A stretch of DNA of 64,000 bases, from the NCBI RefSeq assembly GCF_003573695.1, contig NC_039363.1, positions 151,312,826 to 151,376,825 on the forward strand. Reading direction: 5' to 3'. Each line of letters opens with the position of its first letter. Position 1 is the first letter of the stretch. The notes under the pieces were generated by a model that did not search any database, was not told the DNA's origin, and worked only from the letters and a program-made list of their open reading frames with translations. Both the position numbers and the translations under genes were made by a program. This stretch comes from Papaver somniferum (taxonomy: Eukaryota > Streptophyta > Magnoliopsida > Ranunculales > Papaveraceae). Below are positions 22,945 to 35,289 of the stretch, one piece after another.

Positions 22945-25662
22945 TGTGATTTGTTATACCAAGATACATAACCTAAGTTAAGATCGGTTCTACCATCTCA
23001 CACATATTGGTCATCCAAAGATTTGCAATGAATAGCCGGACCAATAAGCGTAATGATTCCCCTTTCGATTCATGAAACAAGTTCATGAATGTACTTCCTT
23101 TAAACAAATGTAAAACATGGTTTCCCAGGATGAAATCTTCACCATAACTCATTCACATAATCATAACAATATATACATGATTATGTCGATGTCATATTTA
23201 CGAAGTTCAAAAGATAATCGTTATACTTCATAGTCTGATTCCCTAATACTATGGTCATACAATTATGATCATGTCATATCACTAGAGTATTATATAATAT
23301 GTACAGTGTATACAGCTTCGCAGATAAGTTTTCAATATAGCTCGACTTGAAAGATACGTTAGGAATGAAACAGTTCAAGTCAATATTACTAACCTCAAGT
23401 GGAAGGATGATGTCGTCGTTGTAGTTCCCCACTTCTTCACATTGTTAATGAGGAAACCACAAATGCATAAAAACCCTGGGACCTTGTCCATCTTTGAACA
23501 CCACACTGTATTAAGTGGCTACAGACACTAGCCTACTACAAGTTAACTTCAGACTAGAATGTAGTTGATCCCTAACCAAGTATCACACCAATTAAGGTAT
23601 AGTTGTGTTCCTTACGCATATAGAACCATGCCGGATACTACGCACTTGATTCCCTTATGTGATCTCACCCACAACTAAGAGTCGTTACGACCCAAAGTCG
23701 AAGACTTATAAACAAATTTGTCTTCCGCAGATATGTTTATTCTTTATTCGGTTTTTGTTCCTTCTTTTGATAAATCAAGGTGAATAGGAACCAATTGATA
23801 ATACGGTCTTATACTCCAGAAGAGCATCCTAGAAATACCAATCACCTCACAATAACCCAACTGATTAACAAACAAAGTTATTACGGAATCACAAGAGTCT
23901 GAGACGAAGAATTGTTGTGATTAATTTTTATATTTTACCTATCGGAAATAAATCTCGAGTGAATCTTAGAGAAGATAAAACTCAAAACGATAGAACAAGT
24001 AAGATCATAATACGCAACCACAGAGAAAATAGTTGGATCTGGCTTCACGAATCCCAAATGAAGTCTTCAAGTCGTTAACCTAATATGGTTTTGGAAAAAC
24101 CCAGGTTAAAGGAGAATCGACTCTAGTTTGCAACTAGGACACACGAAAGTGTCGGGATTAAGTTTTCCAGTTGCTAGAGTTCTCCCTTGAATAATTTTTC
24201 AAATTAGGGTTGCTTACAGTCAAAACTAAGATAGCTTAGTAACAAAGCATTCAATATTCACGGTTAGATGAAAACCTAATTTAAGATTCAAGCTAAGTCT
24301 GCTTAGAAATTAAGCAATCAATCTCCACCGTTAGATGGTCTTAGCTTGTTACACACAAATTAAATATACTTATATTTAGATATGGGTAACCTTTCCTAAA
24401 TGTGTATATTGAGTTGGCTCAATAACAGTTAACCGAAGTTAGCCATATGAACACTTTTGTCTTAACCATATTCATCTAACACTTCTAGATCAAATATGAT
24501 GATCAATCAATCATGAAAGATAATCAAATGAACCTAATTGTGTTTCTAATAGAGTTGTTCAATTGTTCACCATCTCATAGAAGTATATATGGACAAATTG
24601 AAACAAAATAGGATATATTCGTAATTGTACAAAGTACTTATACAAGAATCAATTCATGAACATTAAGCCATGGTTTGCAAAGTTAATTTGCATTCCTTAT
24701 ATCATAAATGTTTAAGTTCATGAGTATGAGAATCATACATAACCGATTTTATAACTTAACCATTGAGTTCGCAAACTGGGTACACGAACAACATCTCCGG
24801 ACGTTGGCCTAGTCAAGCCGTTCGCGAAAAACCGTCCCGGAACCAACTCAGGTAAACCCGTTCGCATACTAGGTACGCAAACAATATTTCCGGACCTTTA
24901 CAGGTAAATCCGTTCGCATACTAGGTACGCAAACAAGAGTTCCGGAGCTGAATCATTACAAAACAGTCCGTATACTAGGTATGCATACCATGTTGCATCT
25001 AGACATGGGTAATTTTTCTAAACTCTCATTTCAATCATTGGAACATCGTTGGAAGACTACAATGGTAATCTCACACATGTCATTAAGTTTAAGTAATTTT
25101 CAAGTGATCGAATGATCAATACGAAACTTCCCAAGTTAACATCAAATGACTGTCTCACACAAATCATGTAAGATGTTCAAGGTAATTTTCACATGATCAT
25201 ATTTTGACTTAATATTTAGTTTCCAACAAATAAATTGTTTCCAACTAAACTAGTCAACAATATGATGAACATAACTAAAGCAAAAAGCATCCAGCACATA
25301 TTTCGAGAAATAGATAAGCGAGATAAACTCGACTCGAAATATCAAATGTGTATAGTGTAAAAATCTATATAGCTATACGACTTAGTCTCATTAGAATATA
25401 GTATTGAATAGACTTCTGAGTGATAAATAAGTTTTAGTCTCCGCATATCTTTTATTGATGAAGTTCCTCCAAGCTCCTCAGTAAATCTTCTTCTTCAATT
25501 GGTGAACGTCGTGAAGTCTAAAGCTCAACTACACATTCTATCCTAATCCGAGACATAGCTATAAGTAGACTAGAAATCAATTATATATTTTTGATCAACT
25601 AAACTTGACAAACAAGCTCGAGATAGAAACACTTGCGAGTTCGACCGAGCAGCACTCTAACA
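22945..25662 (-). mobile_element. Copia-family LTR with an atypical end
   Basis: From 23444 (gttaatgaggaaaccac) to 25662 (cactctaaca) this is recognisably the same LTR family as 2592-7674. The first 500 bp (22945-23443) do not match the usual start with its gcgggggtctaacaaccacacc segment. They hold unrelated AT-rich sequence beginning tgtgatttgttatacc. Either the copy is a chimera with another LTR or the LTR lost its end and adjoins unknown DNA. The right end abuts the LINE without a clear target duplication. Confidence 0.7.
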
Positions 25663-25855
25663 CTCTTTGTTACAAATTTTTATGTATTCTTTTACATTTT
25701 TTAACTTGGACATTATCCCGAAAGCTACCAATCCTCCAGGATCAAAATCCCAAGAATCTCTATTACTTAAAAGCACGATGGTTCTTCCATATAGATGCCA
25801 AAGAACTTAAAAGGTTTCGTTCCATCCTTCCATCAAGAGGAGGTTCTTAGAAGGA

Positions 25856-28216
25856 TATAACAAGGTGGGAATGTTATAAATACCCTCCATTTTGGTTGAA
25901 CTTGCACAAATACCCCCGAAGGTTAAAACATTTTCTTTTCGGAGTCAACTTGAGAAAGTTGCTTCCACTTTTGGAAGCAACTTGTGAAAAAGCGGGGGTC
26001 TAACAACCACACCCAATATTTCGATTAGCAATATGTATGGACTAACTCCAATATACTTTTAAGAAAATCAACTAGACAGTAAAAATCAATCTTAATAAAA
26101 GTATATCAAAGAGTTATATCTCTCTTTCTCGATTATATACTTACTCAAGCAAATAGAAATCTGTGAGTTTAATTGAATACAAGAGAAATCACTTGAACGG
26201 TACCAAAGACCAATGTTCAAGTATCAATCAATTTCAATCAACAACCAAAGGTTGGATTTCCCAATTGATTGATTCAACGCACAACCTGTGATTTCAATTA
26301 TATAACAAAATATAATGCGGAAAAGAAATAACACAGACACCATAAGTTTTGTTAACGAGGAAACCACAAATGCAGAAAAACCCCGGGACCTAGTCCAGAA
26401 TAAACACACACTGATTATAAGCTGTTACACCAATTTCCTACTACCTATTCGGACTAGATGTAATACCTCCTTCAGCTGTATTTAAGCACTTATAGAACTC
26501 CTATCTGAACATCGATTCTCATTAGAAATTCTTCTCGTAAATCTTCTAGCAGAACCCAAGGCTCACAAACGATGAGACGAAGATGTCGTGACTTATTTTA
26601 TATCTTGCCTATCGGAGAAATCAATCTCAATCCAATCTTACGATTGTACTTAGTACGATAGAAACGGCAAGATCATATCACACAACTACAAGAAAAGTAG
26701 TATCGGTCTGGCTTCACAATTCCAATGAAGTCTTCAAGTCGTTAACCTACAGGATCTCGGTAGAAACCTAAGGTTAAAGGAGAATCGGATCTAGATAATA
26801 CAACTAGTATCACACAGGAGGTGTGGGGATTAGGTTTGCCAGTTGCTAGAGTTCTCCCTTATATAGTCTTTCAAATCAGGGTTTGCAATCAATGTTAGCT
26901 TAGTAACAAAGAATTTGATATTCACCGTTAGATGTAAACCTGATTAGATTCAAGCTAATATATTTCAACTGTAAGATCGAAACTTAGCTTGTTACACACA
27001 AATGAAATGCACGTGTATCTAGGTTTATGTAAGCGTACTTAAACATGTACATCTAGTTGGTTCAACAGTAATTAACCAAATGGTTAGCCATATGAGCGCT
27101 TTCATATCAACCATATCCTTCTTTACCATAACTAGTTCAAATGACTCAAATGAACTAGTTAGAGAGTTTTTCAATTGCTTAGATATTATAGAAGTATACA
27201 AGACATAATCGAAGCAAAAACCACTCGAATCGATTCATGAACTTTATAGCCACGGTTTGCAAACTTGCATTCCTTAGTTGATATAAGTTTAAGTTCACGA
27301 ATAATCATTTTTAGAAAATAACCAACTCAAGTACGTGGACTTAAGTACCCGGAATAAGTTTGTTTTCAATTCATAAACTCCAGCATAAATTCTTGGGATG
27401 AGAACCTCCGACAGTACGCGGACTCTAGTTCCGATTTTCCTGAGCAACAAAGTACGCATACTTTGGTTCAAGGAATAAGGACTTATACATGTATGAGTTA
27501 CCACACAATGCTTATATCCAACCATGGTTATTAATCTAAACTATCATTTCAATCATTGAAACATTATTAGAGGACGTTATATAGTTGTTGTTCATACACT
27601 ATTTTTCGTCAAAGCAATTTTCAAGTAATTGAAACTTAATATGATTTTCGTAACTAGTAAAGATGAACTTGGCCAAAGCGAAATCTTACCAACACATATT
27701 TCGAGAAATAGATAAGCTAGATAAACTCGTCACGAAATAGAAAATGTGCATAATCAAAGTCTATACAGCAAAACGACTTTTGTCTCAAGATAGGAGATAG
27801 AGTAGATATACTTTTGAGTGATAAATAAGTTCAAGTCTCCACATACCTTTTAGTCGATAAAGTTCCACAAGTTCCTTGAGTAGTTCTTCGTATTTGTATG
27901 ATGATCGCCATGGAGTCTTGGGATCAATTACACTTTCTATCCTAGTCCGAGACTTAGCTATAAGTAGACTATAAATCAAGACTTATAGTTTTGATCACTA
28001 ACATTGAAAAACATGCTTGAGATAGCAACGCATGCGAGTTCGACCGAGCAGTGCTCTAACAACTTGTATAAAGTTGCGTCCACTTCTTGAAGCAACTTGT
28101 GCCGGTTGCGTCCACTTCCAGTTTTTAGAAAGTAGGGGTATTTTTAAAAACTGAATAAGGGTATATTTCAAGAGGTATGTTTTGATGGGTATTTAAATAA
28201 TTTTCCCTATAACAAG
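25856..28216. mobile_element. Mutator-like MITE with 9-bp target duplication
   Basis: The element is 25865-28207, flanked by identical TATAACAAG at 25856-25864 and 28208-28216. Its ends form an imperfect inverted repeat: GTGGGAATGTTATAAATACC on the left, and GGGAAAATTATTTAAATACC as the reverse complement of the right end. Without the solo LTR inside it, the element is only about 260 bp, so it is non-autonomous. A 9-bp duplication is the Mutator hallmark. It interrupts the endonuclease region of the LINE. Confidence 0.65.
25985..28061 (-). mobile_element. Solo LTR, copia family, with ACTTG duplication
   Basis: This 2077-bp LTR runs TGAAAAAGCGGGGGTCTAAC to GTGCTCTAACA on the plus strand. It is flanked by a perfect 5-bp duplication, ACTTG at 25980-25984 and 28062-28066. 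It is about 400-500 bp shorter than the other copies, mainly in the middle of the LTR. It has no internal region, so it is a solo LTR nested in the Mutator-like MITE. Confidence 0.9.
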
Positions 28217-28789
28217 ACCCCCTGCAGTAATAACAACCCCTATTGGTTCAATGACATGTTTTGGTATTTTAGGGAGAGGATAAAAGATTTGATAAGTGGT
28301 TCATGGTTTTTGGTTTCCTAAAGGACGAGACATGTTCCACAATCAGCTTTTTAAAATGGCTTTGAGTGGAGGGTTTTCCTAGCCCTTGGAAGTTCCAGGC
28401 CAGGACATCCAAAGACATGATTTAGAGACATGGTTTTTCTAGTATCTGGGTATTCAGAATGTCGGTTGTTGATAGGACAGTGAAAGGTGGGTTTAGTTCC
28501 ATACTAAGAAAAAATTACAGCGAGTTTCAGATCTGTAGAGTAAGCAGTTGTCGTGTGTTCACAGTAACTTTAGAACAACAAAGTATCCAGTGTAATGAGT
28601 GAAATTTTTATATGCAGATAGAGCGTTATGCCCTAAGCAATCCTTTTATACCCAACCAATCAATATAACAGGCTTTATGTTATTCCCAACTAGTATGCAA
28701 GCTCTATTTAATCAACAAAGGAAATCAAAATTCACTAGTATTAAGCATTTGGTATAGAAGAAGTAAATAGTAACATAAAAACTTTGAAA

Positions 28790-31700
28790 TCTATAAATTC
28801 TACTGAGTATGAGATGTGGAAGAGCTTACCTGGTTATCCGGTTGCAGGTCCTCTTGAGTCATGCTGCTGCTACGGCCTTTGGCTTCATCTTTCAATTTAC
28901 TAATCATATTAGCAATTGCTGATCTTTTTCTCATCATCGGTACGCCTTCCCCTGTGACTCTATGAAAGGTTCTGTCTGGTGGTGGTGGTAATTTTTAGGG
29001 TACAATAGGGGTTATGAACATCTGGTGTGGCATATTGAAAGGATGGTCATAATCTTTGCTTTTCTCTTCTTCAGAGATGACTTTGATTGGCTTACAAAAA
29101 GGGTTATTGGAGCTATCAATTTGTATGGTTGTATTTTCTTTCACCTGCCTCTTAATGCAGGTTTTCAGTTCCTCTACTCCCTTTGCCTTGCCTTTGTCCT
29201 CGACAGAGTTTTTGACAACAATGTATCTTGCTCTTTGAGTCACTAGGATCTCAGACTCTTAGTTAGCTTTGTTGAGAATTATCTGGTACAAAGGAGATTG
29301 ATCATCTACTTTTGTGTTATGGTTAGCAGCTCATCTGCTTCTGGTCTTCTTCTTCGACCTGATTTAGGTCTGCTAGAGCATTACTCGGTCAAACTCGCAT
29401 GCATTGCTATCTCAAGCATGTTTGTCAATGTTAGTGATCAAAACTATAAGTCTTTATTTTTAGTCTATTATAGATAAGTCTCGGACTAGGATAGAAAGTG
29501 TATTTGAGCTCAAGGACTTCATGGTGATTCATCATACAAGTAGAAGAACTACTCAAGGAACCGGTGGAACTTCTCGACAAAAAGGTATGTGAAGACTTGA
29601 ACTTATCTATCACTCAAAAGTCTATCTACTCTATCTCCTACTCTTTGATACAAGAAGTCGTACGCTATATATATAGACTTTGATTATACACATTTGGTAT
29701 TTCGATCCGAGTATACCTCGCCTATCTATATCTCGAAATATGAGTTGGTAAGCTTTTCGCTTTAACCAAGTTTATCTTTACCATGCGACGGAAGTCATGT
29801 TATGTTTCAATCATCTTGAAAATTGCTTTGACGAGAAATGGTGTAACAACTGTATAACGTCCTCTAAGAATGTTTCAATGATTGAAATGAGAGTTTATAT
29901 TACATAACTAATGGTGGAAATAAGCATTATTGTGGAAACACATTTATGTATAAGTCCTATTCCTTGAACCAAAGTTTGCGAACTTTGTTGATCAAGAGAA
30001 CCAGAAAAATGGCGTGAGCCAAGTCCGTGAACTCAGTCCGTGAACTCAGTCCGCGAACTGCCAAAGTTCTCAAACCCGAGAATTTCAGCTGGAGTTGACA
30101 AACTACTTGCATGAAACCAAGTCCGCGGACCGGCGAAGTTCTCATACCCGACAATTTCTGCTGGAGTTTGTAAACTCTGCTCGGTAACTTAAGTCCGCGA
30201 ACCTAGTCTGCGAACTTGAGAAGGTTATATATCTGAAGATGATTTCTGAACTTAAACTTAAAAAGAATAAGGAATGCAGTTTGCAAACCGTGGCTATAAA
30301 ATTTCATGAACCGATTCAAGTGAATCAAATCATCTTTGCTTCAATTGTGTCTTGTGTAGTACATGAGATTTCCTTGCAATTGAACAACTCTGTAACTAGT
30401 TCATTTAAAATCATTTGAACTAGTTATGGTGAAGAAGAACGTGGTTGATATGGAATGCTCATATGGCTAACCATTTGGTTAACTATTGTTGAACCAACAA
30501 GTGCATACGTTTGGGTACGGTTACAAACCTAAAAGCATGCATTGTCAAGTGTGTGTAACAAGCTAGGTTTCCGATCAAACGGTTGAGAAATATTAGCTTG
30601 AATCTAAATCAGGTTTTCATCTAACGGTGGATATTGATTGCTTTGTTACCAAGGTAACTTAATTGCAAATCCTGATTTGAAAGACTATATAAGGGGAACT
30701 CTAGTGTCTGCGCAAAACTAATCCCCGCACCTCATGTGTGATACTAGTTTGCATACTAGAGTCGATTCTCCTTTAACCTTTGGTTTTCTTCTTCTAAAAC
30801 CAGGTTAACGACTTAAAGACTTCATTGGGATTGTGAAGCCAGGCCGATACTACTTTTATCGTAGTTGTGTGGTATGATCTTGCATCTTTTATTGTACGAG
30901 TACAATCAAATTAATTGGCTTGAGATTAATATCTCCTATAGGCAAGATATAAAAAGTAATCACAAACATCTTCGTCTCATTGTTTGTGATTCCGCAACAT
31001 CTTTTTTCGCTACCATACGATTAAGATTGTTGTGAGGTGATTGATAACTCTAGGTTGTTCTCCGGGAATATAAGACCGGATTATCAATTGGTTCTTGTTC
31101 ACCTTGATTATTATCAAAAGACCGAACAAAACCTTTTGGGGTTTATCTGTGGGAGACAGATTGATCCTTTGATAGACTTGTCTGTGTGAGACAGATTTGT
31201 TTATTGTCAAGTATTTGACTTTGGGTCGTAGAAACTCTTAGTTGTGGGTGAGATCATCAAAGGGAATCAAGTGCGTAGTATCCTGCTGGGATCAAAGGCG
31301 TAGAGAGTACAACTGTACCTTGGATTAGTGGGAGACTGATTGGGGTTCAACTACAGTCCAGTACGAAGTTAGCTTGGAGTAGACTAGTGTCTGTAGCGGC
31401 TTAATACAGTGTATGTTCAATCTGGACTAGGTCCCGAGTTTTTCTGCATTTGCGGTTTCCTCGTTAACAAAATTTCTGGTGTCTGTGTTATTTTTATTGC
31501 CGCATTATATTTGTTTATATAATTGAAATAATACAGGTTGTGCATTTGAATCAATCAATTGGAAATCCGAACTTTGGTTATTGATTGATATTGATTGATC
31601 CTTAGATATTGGTCTTTGGTGCCATCCAAGTTATTCCTTGTATTTTATTAGAACTCGCAGTTCTTGCTTGAGTAAATCAAATCAAGAAGAGAGATATAAA

Positions 31701-33329
31701 CTCGTTGATATACTTTTAATTGATTGAGTCTTGTTGATTCTCTTAAAAGTATATTCGAGTTTGTCCATACAGATTGCTAAGCGAAATATTGGGTGGTGTT
31801 GTTAGACCCCGCTTTTTCAAGGTCAGCTAACTTAGCTGAATCTATCATACCAGTCATATTAGCATATTTTTAACAACATCCCCATAGGAGTAGTTAAGCT
31901 TGATGGGAATATAGATTTACTCTTTTTGGTTTTAATATGACTTCCTGCCTTGATATCTCTGGTACTAACAAACGGGTTGCTGGTATTTGGTTTCATTCTA
32001 GTGATAGGTGGGTTATATTGTCCTGTAGGGGGTGATGAGGTTGTTCAATGTTTGAATTTTTCCAGTTAAAACAGTTGGTTGTTGAATGGATGTTGATGGG
32101 GTGGTGGGTGGTTTAGCTTGTGAGGATGATGTTTTTTTTCATTTTTTGGTTTTAGGGGTTTGTTTATATCATCAAAAAACTTTGCTCTGGATGGGGTTGG
32201 AATGAAGTGAAGTTTTTGGGTTGAGAAGGGAACATTCTTTGAACTGTTTGAGGTGTATCTTCTAGGACAAAACTATTAGAGAAGGTGAAACCAGATGTTG
32301 GTAGGAACAGTTCTGAGCAGTTGATGCGGACTTGAAGGTGAAAAATGTAACACGGTCCAAGGGTGGTTGAACCCTCCTTCCTCTGACCAAAAATTGTTGT
32401 GTTTGGGGTCAATACCAGGGTGTAGGTAGGAATGACTGATCTTTTGTTGGTTTACTGAGAATATATGATGATATTATTTTCAGCATTATTAGGTCTTGAA
32501 GATTCAGAAGATGATCGATGCACTACGATGGGTGATGATGATTGAAGAAGAGAGGGTTTTTGACTACTGGGTACAAAGTTTTTTTCAGCAGTGTGATAAG
32601 ATAGTGAGAGAGATGGGGTCTAGTTGATGTGCAACCTGCTTGACTCCGAGTCTGAGGGTGATGAGTTTGAAGCAGTTGATGCACTTTTTGTATCATCTAT
32701 GTAGCATGGGATTTCTGGATGATTTACAGTCCCGCGGAATTTGCAAATTTTCGGTAGACCAATGTAGAAGAAGGTGATGTTGTAAGCTCCATATTCTTGC
32801 AGATCCAGCGTGAGACCAGCTGGGAATTCTTAATTTACGTTTAGGAAAATCTTCACTCTTGGATTTTTCTTATACAGTCTTGGATGTTCCATATCAATAA
32901 CAGCACCATTCAATCTAAATGATATATGCTAGAGGATTCGGTCATACCATTTGTCTGGTGGTAGGTTTAATCTTACCACCCACCAAACTTCATTATCCAT
33001 ATCCACTAAAGTTGGATGGATACTAGGGTGGTAGAGTTTGAGAAGGAGAAGAAACTTGCAAAAGATGATTCCCTGGCTATTTGAGCGTCGTTTTGAGATC
33101 TAAAAGTTAAAACAATTCTGTTAGCTTCTGTGGGTCGCTCAATGAGAAGTGTTTCCGGTTCATAGTTTAGTTGCCATTAAACTTTGAGCTCTTTTCTTAT
33201 GTGTTCCATCCTGAATAATTTTCTTAAGTAGATCTTTTCAGTGAACATAACCTTGCTTCTTTTTTTGCTCATTGCTCGATCTTCGGCTGAGACGACGAAA
33301 GTATCTTTCAGAGAAAGATTTGTTTTCAT
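28790..33329 (-). pseudogene. LINE ORF1 (nucleic-acid-binding protein), interrupted
   Basis: The minus-strand frame opens at 33329 with MKTNLSLKDTFVVSAEDRA. It continues with KIYLRKLFRMEHIRKELK and YEPETLLIERPTEANRIVLT near 33150, then DLQEYGAYNITFFYIGLPKI and a VNHPEIPC segment near 32700-32800. These match the DUF4283/zinc-knuckle ORF1 type of plant L1-like LINEs. Stops interrupt it (for example near 33173 and 32998). A solo LTR splits it at 29371-31819. The remainder (28995-29243, MTQRARYIVVKNSVEDKG) lies just upstream of ORF2 at 28418. The ORF1-ORF2 order is as expected. Confidence 0.65.
29371..31819 (+). mobile_element. Solo LTR, copia family, with AGGTC duplication
   Basis: This 2449-bp LTR runs TGCTAGAGCATTACTCGG to CCCCGCTTTTTCA and is flanked by perfect AGGTC duplications at 29366-29370 and 31820-31824. 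It lies within LINE ORF1. The GTACGCATAC palindrome array of other copies is here replaced by repeats of gtccgcgaact or gtccgtgaact (30000-30210). Confidence 0.92.
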
Positions 33330-34474
33330 TTTGTCTGCCGTACTTTATCAAGACTCACTGTGGTATTTTCCGTTTTTGGTTGGAACAGACTAGAATTACA
33401 TAAGTTATGCATTACTGTTTTGATTTTATATTCTACAAAGCGGGTGGACCAAACCATGACTACTGCAAAGTGAAGTCTTTTTCTCAACCAATTCTCGAAA
33501 AATTCTCCCACTTAACACGGTAAGCATGAGGCAGTGATAAGAAGCAGTAATATTTCCTGAAAATTCTTCATTTCAAATGGTATTACTAACACCAGATAGG
33601 GAACTTGTGGCTGAGTGAATTCAAGAAGTAGATGAGATCATTAAGGCAGTTTGAATTGTTTACATCAAGCCAACAACGTTTAACCATAGACTGCAACAAG
33701 GGTTGAATGAGGAAGGTGAGGTCGGATGGAATAATCCAACTCATAAAGATGCAGGAAAGGCGGGGGAGACAAGGACTGAAGGGTTAGGGAGATTTAATAT
33801 CCAGTTAAAAAGTCAATGGAGAGAGCATACCTGTAGAAAAAACCCAGACAAAAATTAATAAATGGAAACGACCAAACTCTACCGTACCACTGCAGACTCA
33901 AGGTTTCTTTAAGACAGCTAGGAAAACGACAAATTAATCAGTAAAAATCAAAATTCAAGTTGGGACAAAAGGCGCCCAATTGCTCAAATCAAGAAAAAAG
34001 AGAAAAATTTAAATCAACCATAAAACAAAGCATTGTAGAAAAACGGAGGAAAACAGAAAAAGAGAACGCGCTAGAGGAAAAGATTCATACCTAACAGATA
34101 TTTGAAGATCATAAACCATATGGAAGATGCAACCATGAGAAAGAACTGACAGAGATTGTGAGATAGGCGAGAAATCAGATGAAATTCCCTGAAAAGATTT
34201 ATGGAACAAAGACAAAACAAAACACAAAAAACAAAACTGTGGTTTGATAATAAAACCAAATGAACTAACATAGATTGAGAAATCAATGCGTAAAAATGAG
34301 TATAAAAGATTGAGAAATCAAACCGATAACTTGTTTGTAAAGATGATAAAGAACTCTGCGTGCAAAAAACTGAATTGGAAAGTAACTGAAATTGATATAT
34401 GTTTGACTGACTCGGTCCAATTCAGTTTTCAACCCATACCAATTTTTCTTTAGTATACCGTAATAAAACACTAT
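33330..34474. other. Probable LINE 5' leader and unassigned sequence
   Basis: This lies upstream (on the minus strand) of the LINE ORF1 start. It may include the LINE 5' untranslated region. I see no coding motif, repeat or RNA gene in it. Confidence 0.4.
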
Positions 34475-34482
34475 TAATAAGG

Positions 34483-35073
34483 TAGGGTGCCCATGGTTCG
34501 GTTTTCAACGCATACCAAACCTGGTCTAGACTGATAAAAAATACCATAAAACCAGAGACCAAAAAATCCAGAAACCGAGAAACTCAAAAACCAAAATATC
34601 CATTCTAGATGGTTGGTTTTGGTTTGCCGTTACAAAAGAACCAAACAACCAGAAAAACATGAGAGTGAATTCAAAAAAAACCAATAAAAACCAGAATAAT
34701 ATGTAACCAACGCTCTATCATAATATAATACATATGAACTACAATAATTATACCCATAAACAAAGAAAATCAAAGCTAATATTGAATCATATAAATATAT
34801 ATTTTTTCATTAAGATATGATTTGCTTTAGTTTTTTTTTTAAATAGGATAATTTTGTTTACTTATAACAAATTGAATTTCATAATTAAATTTTTGATTTG
34901 AGTAAAAAAATCAAAACTATAATTGAAACCAGAAAAAACCGACGTGACGGTTTTGGATTCTAAATTATAAACCAAGCATGGCCTGGTTTGGTTTTTAAAT
35001 TTTCATAAGAGATATTGGTTTGGTTCTTGGTTTTAGCACATAACCAAGCCAAACCGAACCACGTGAATCCCTA
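34483..35073. mobile_element. hAT-like MITE rich in aaccaaacc motifs
   Basis: The left end TAGGGTGCCCATGGTTCGGTTT and the reverse complement of the right end, TAGGGATTCACGTGGTTCGG, form an imperfect inverted repeat. The flanking 8-mers taataagg (34475-34482) and taatgaag (35074-35081) agree at 6 of 8 positions, as for an old hAT duplication. The interior is simple-looking, full of ggttttggtttgg and its complement, and has no transposase. Confidence 0.55.
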
Positions 35074-35289
35074 TAATGAAGAGAGTTTGGATCTTATATA
35101 AACACCCAAACTCCATTTGGAAAATCATTTACTAAGAGAAATACCTCAAACAAGAATGTATTTTTCTTATAGATACTCTACCCACCTCTTTAACGGCTAG
35201 CGCACAATGTAAATTATTAGCCTCCCTCATACCTACTTTCAAGCAACATATCTTCCAATATTGAGAACAACTTCTCAACCCTTATCATG

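Larger units (their letters stand above)
25663..28418 (-). pseudogene. LINE ORF2 endonuclease fragment, interrupted
   Basis: On the minus strand, ORF2 starts at 28418 with MSLDVLAWNFQGLGK, the opening typical of the plant L1-type apurinic endonuclease. It continues with SFILSPKIPKHVIEP and a GVVITAGGLV segment to 28208. It is then interrupted by a Mutator-like MITE holding a solo LTR (25865-28207). It resumes at 25864 with KPFKFFGIYMEEPS and a frame-broken equivalent of the SWDLLRRLGS motif near 25740, and is cut off at 25663 by a copia LTR. Frameshifts and stops are present. The RT is missing. Confidence 0.7.
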
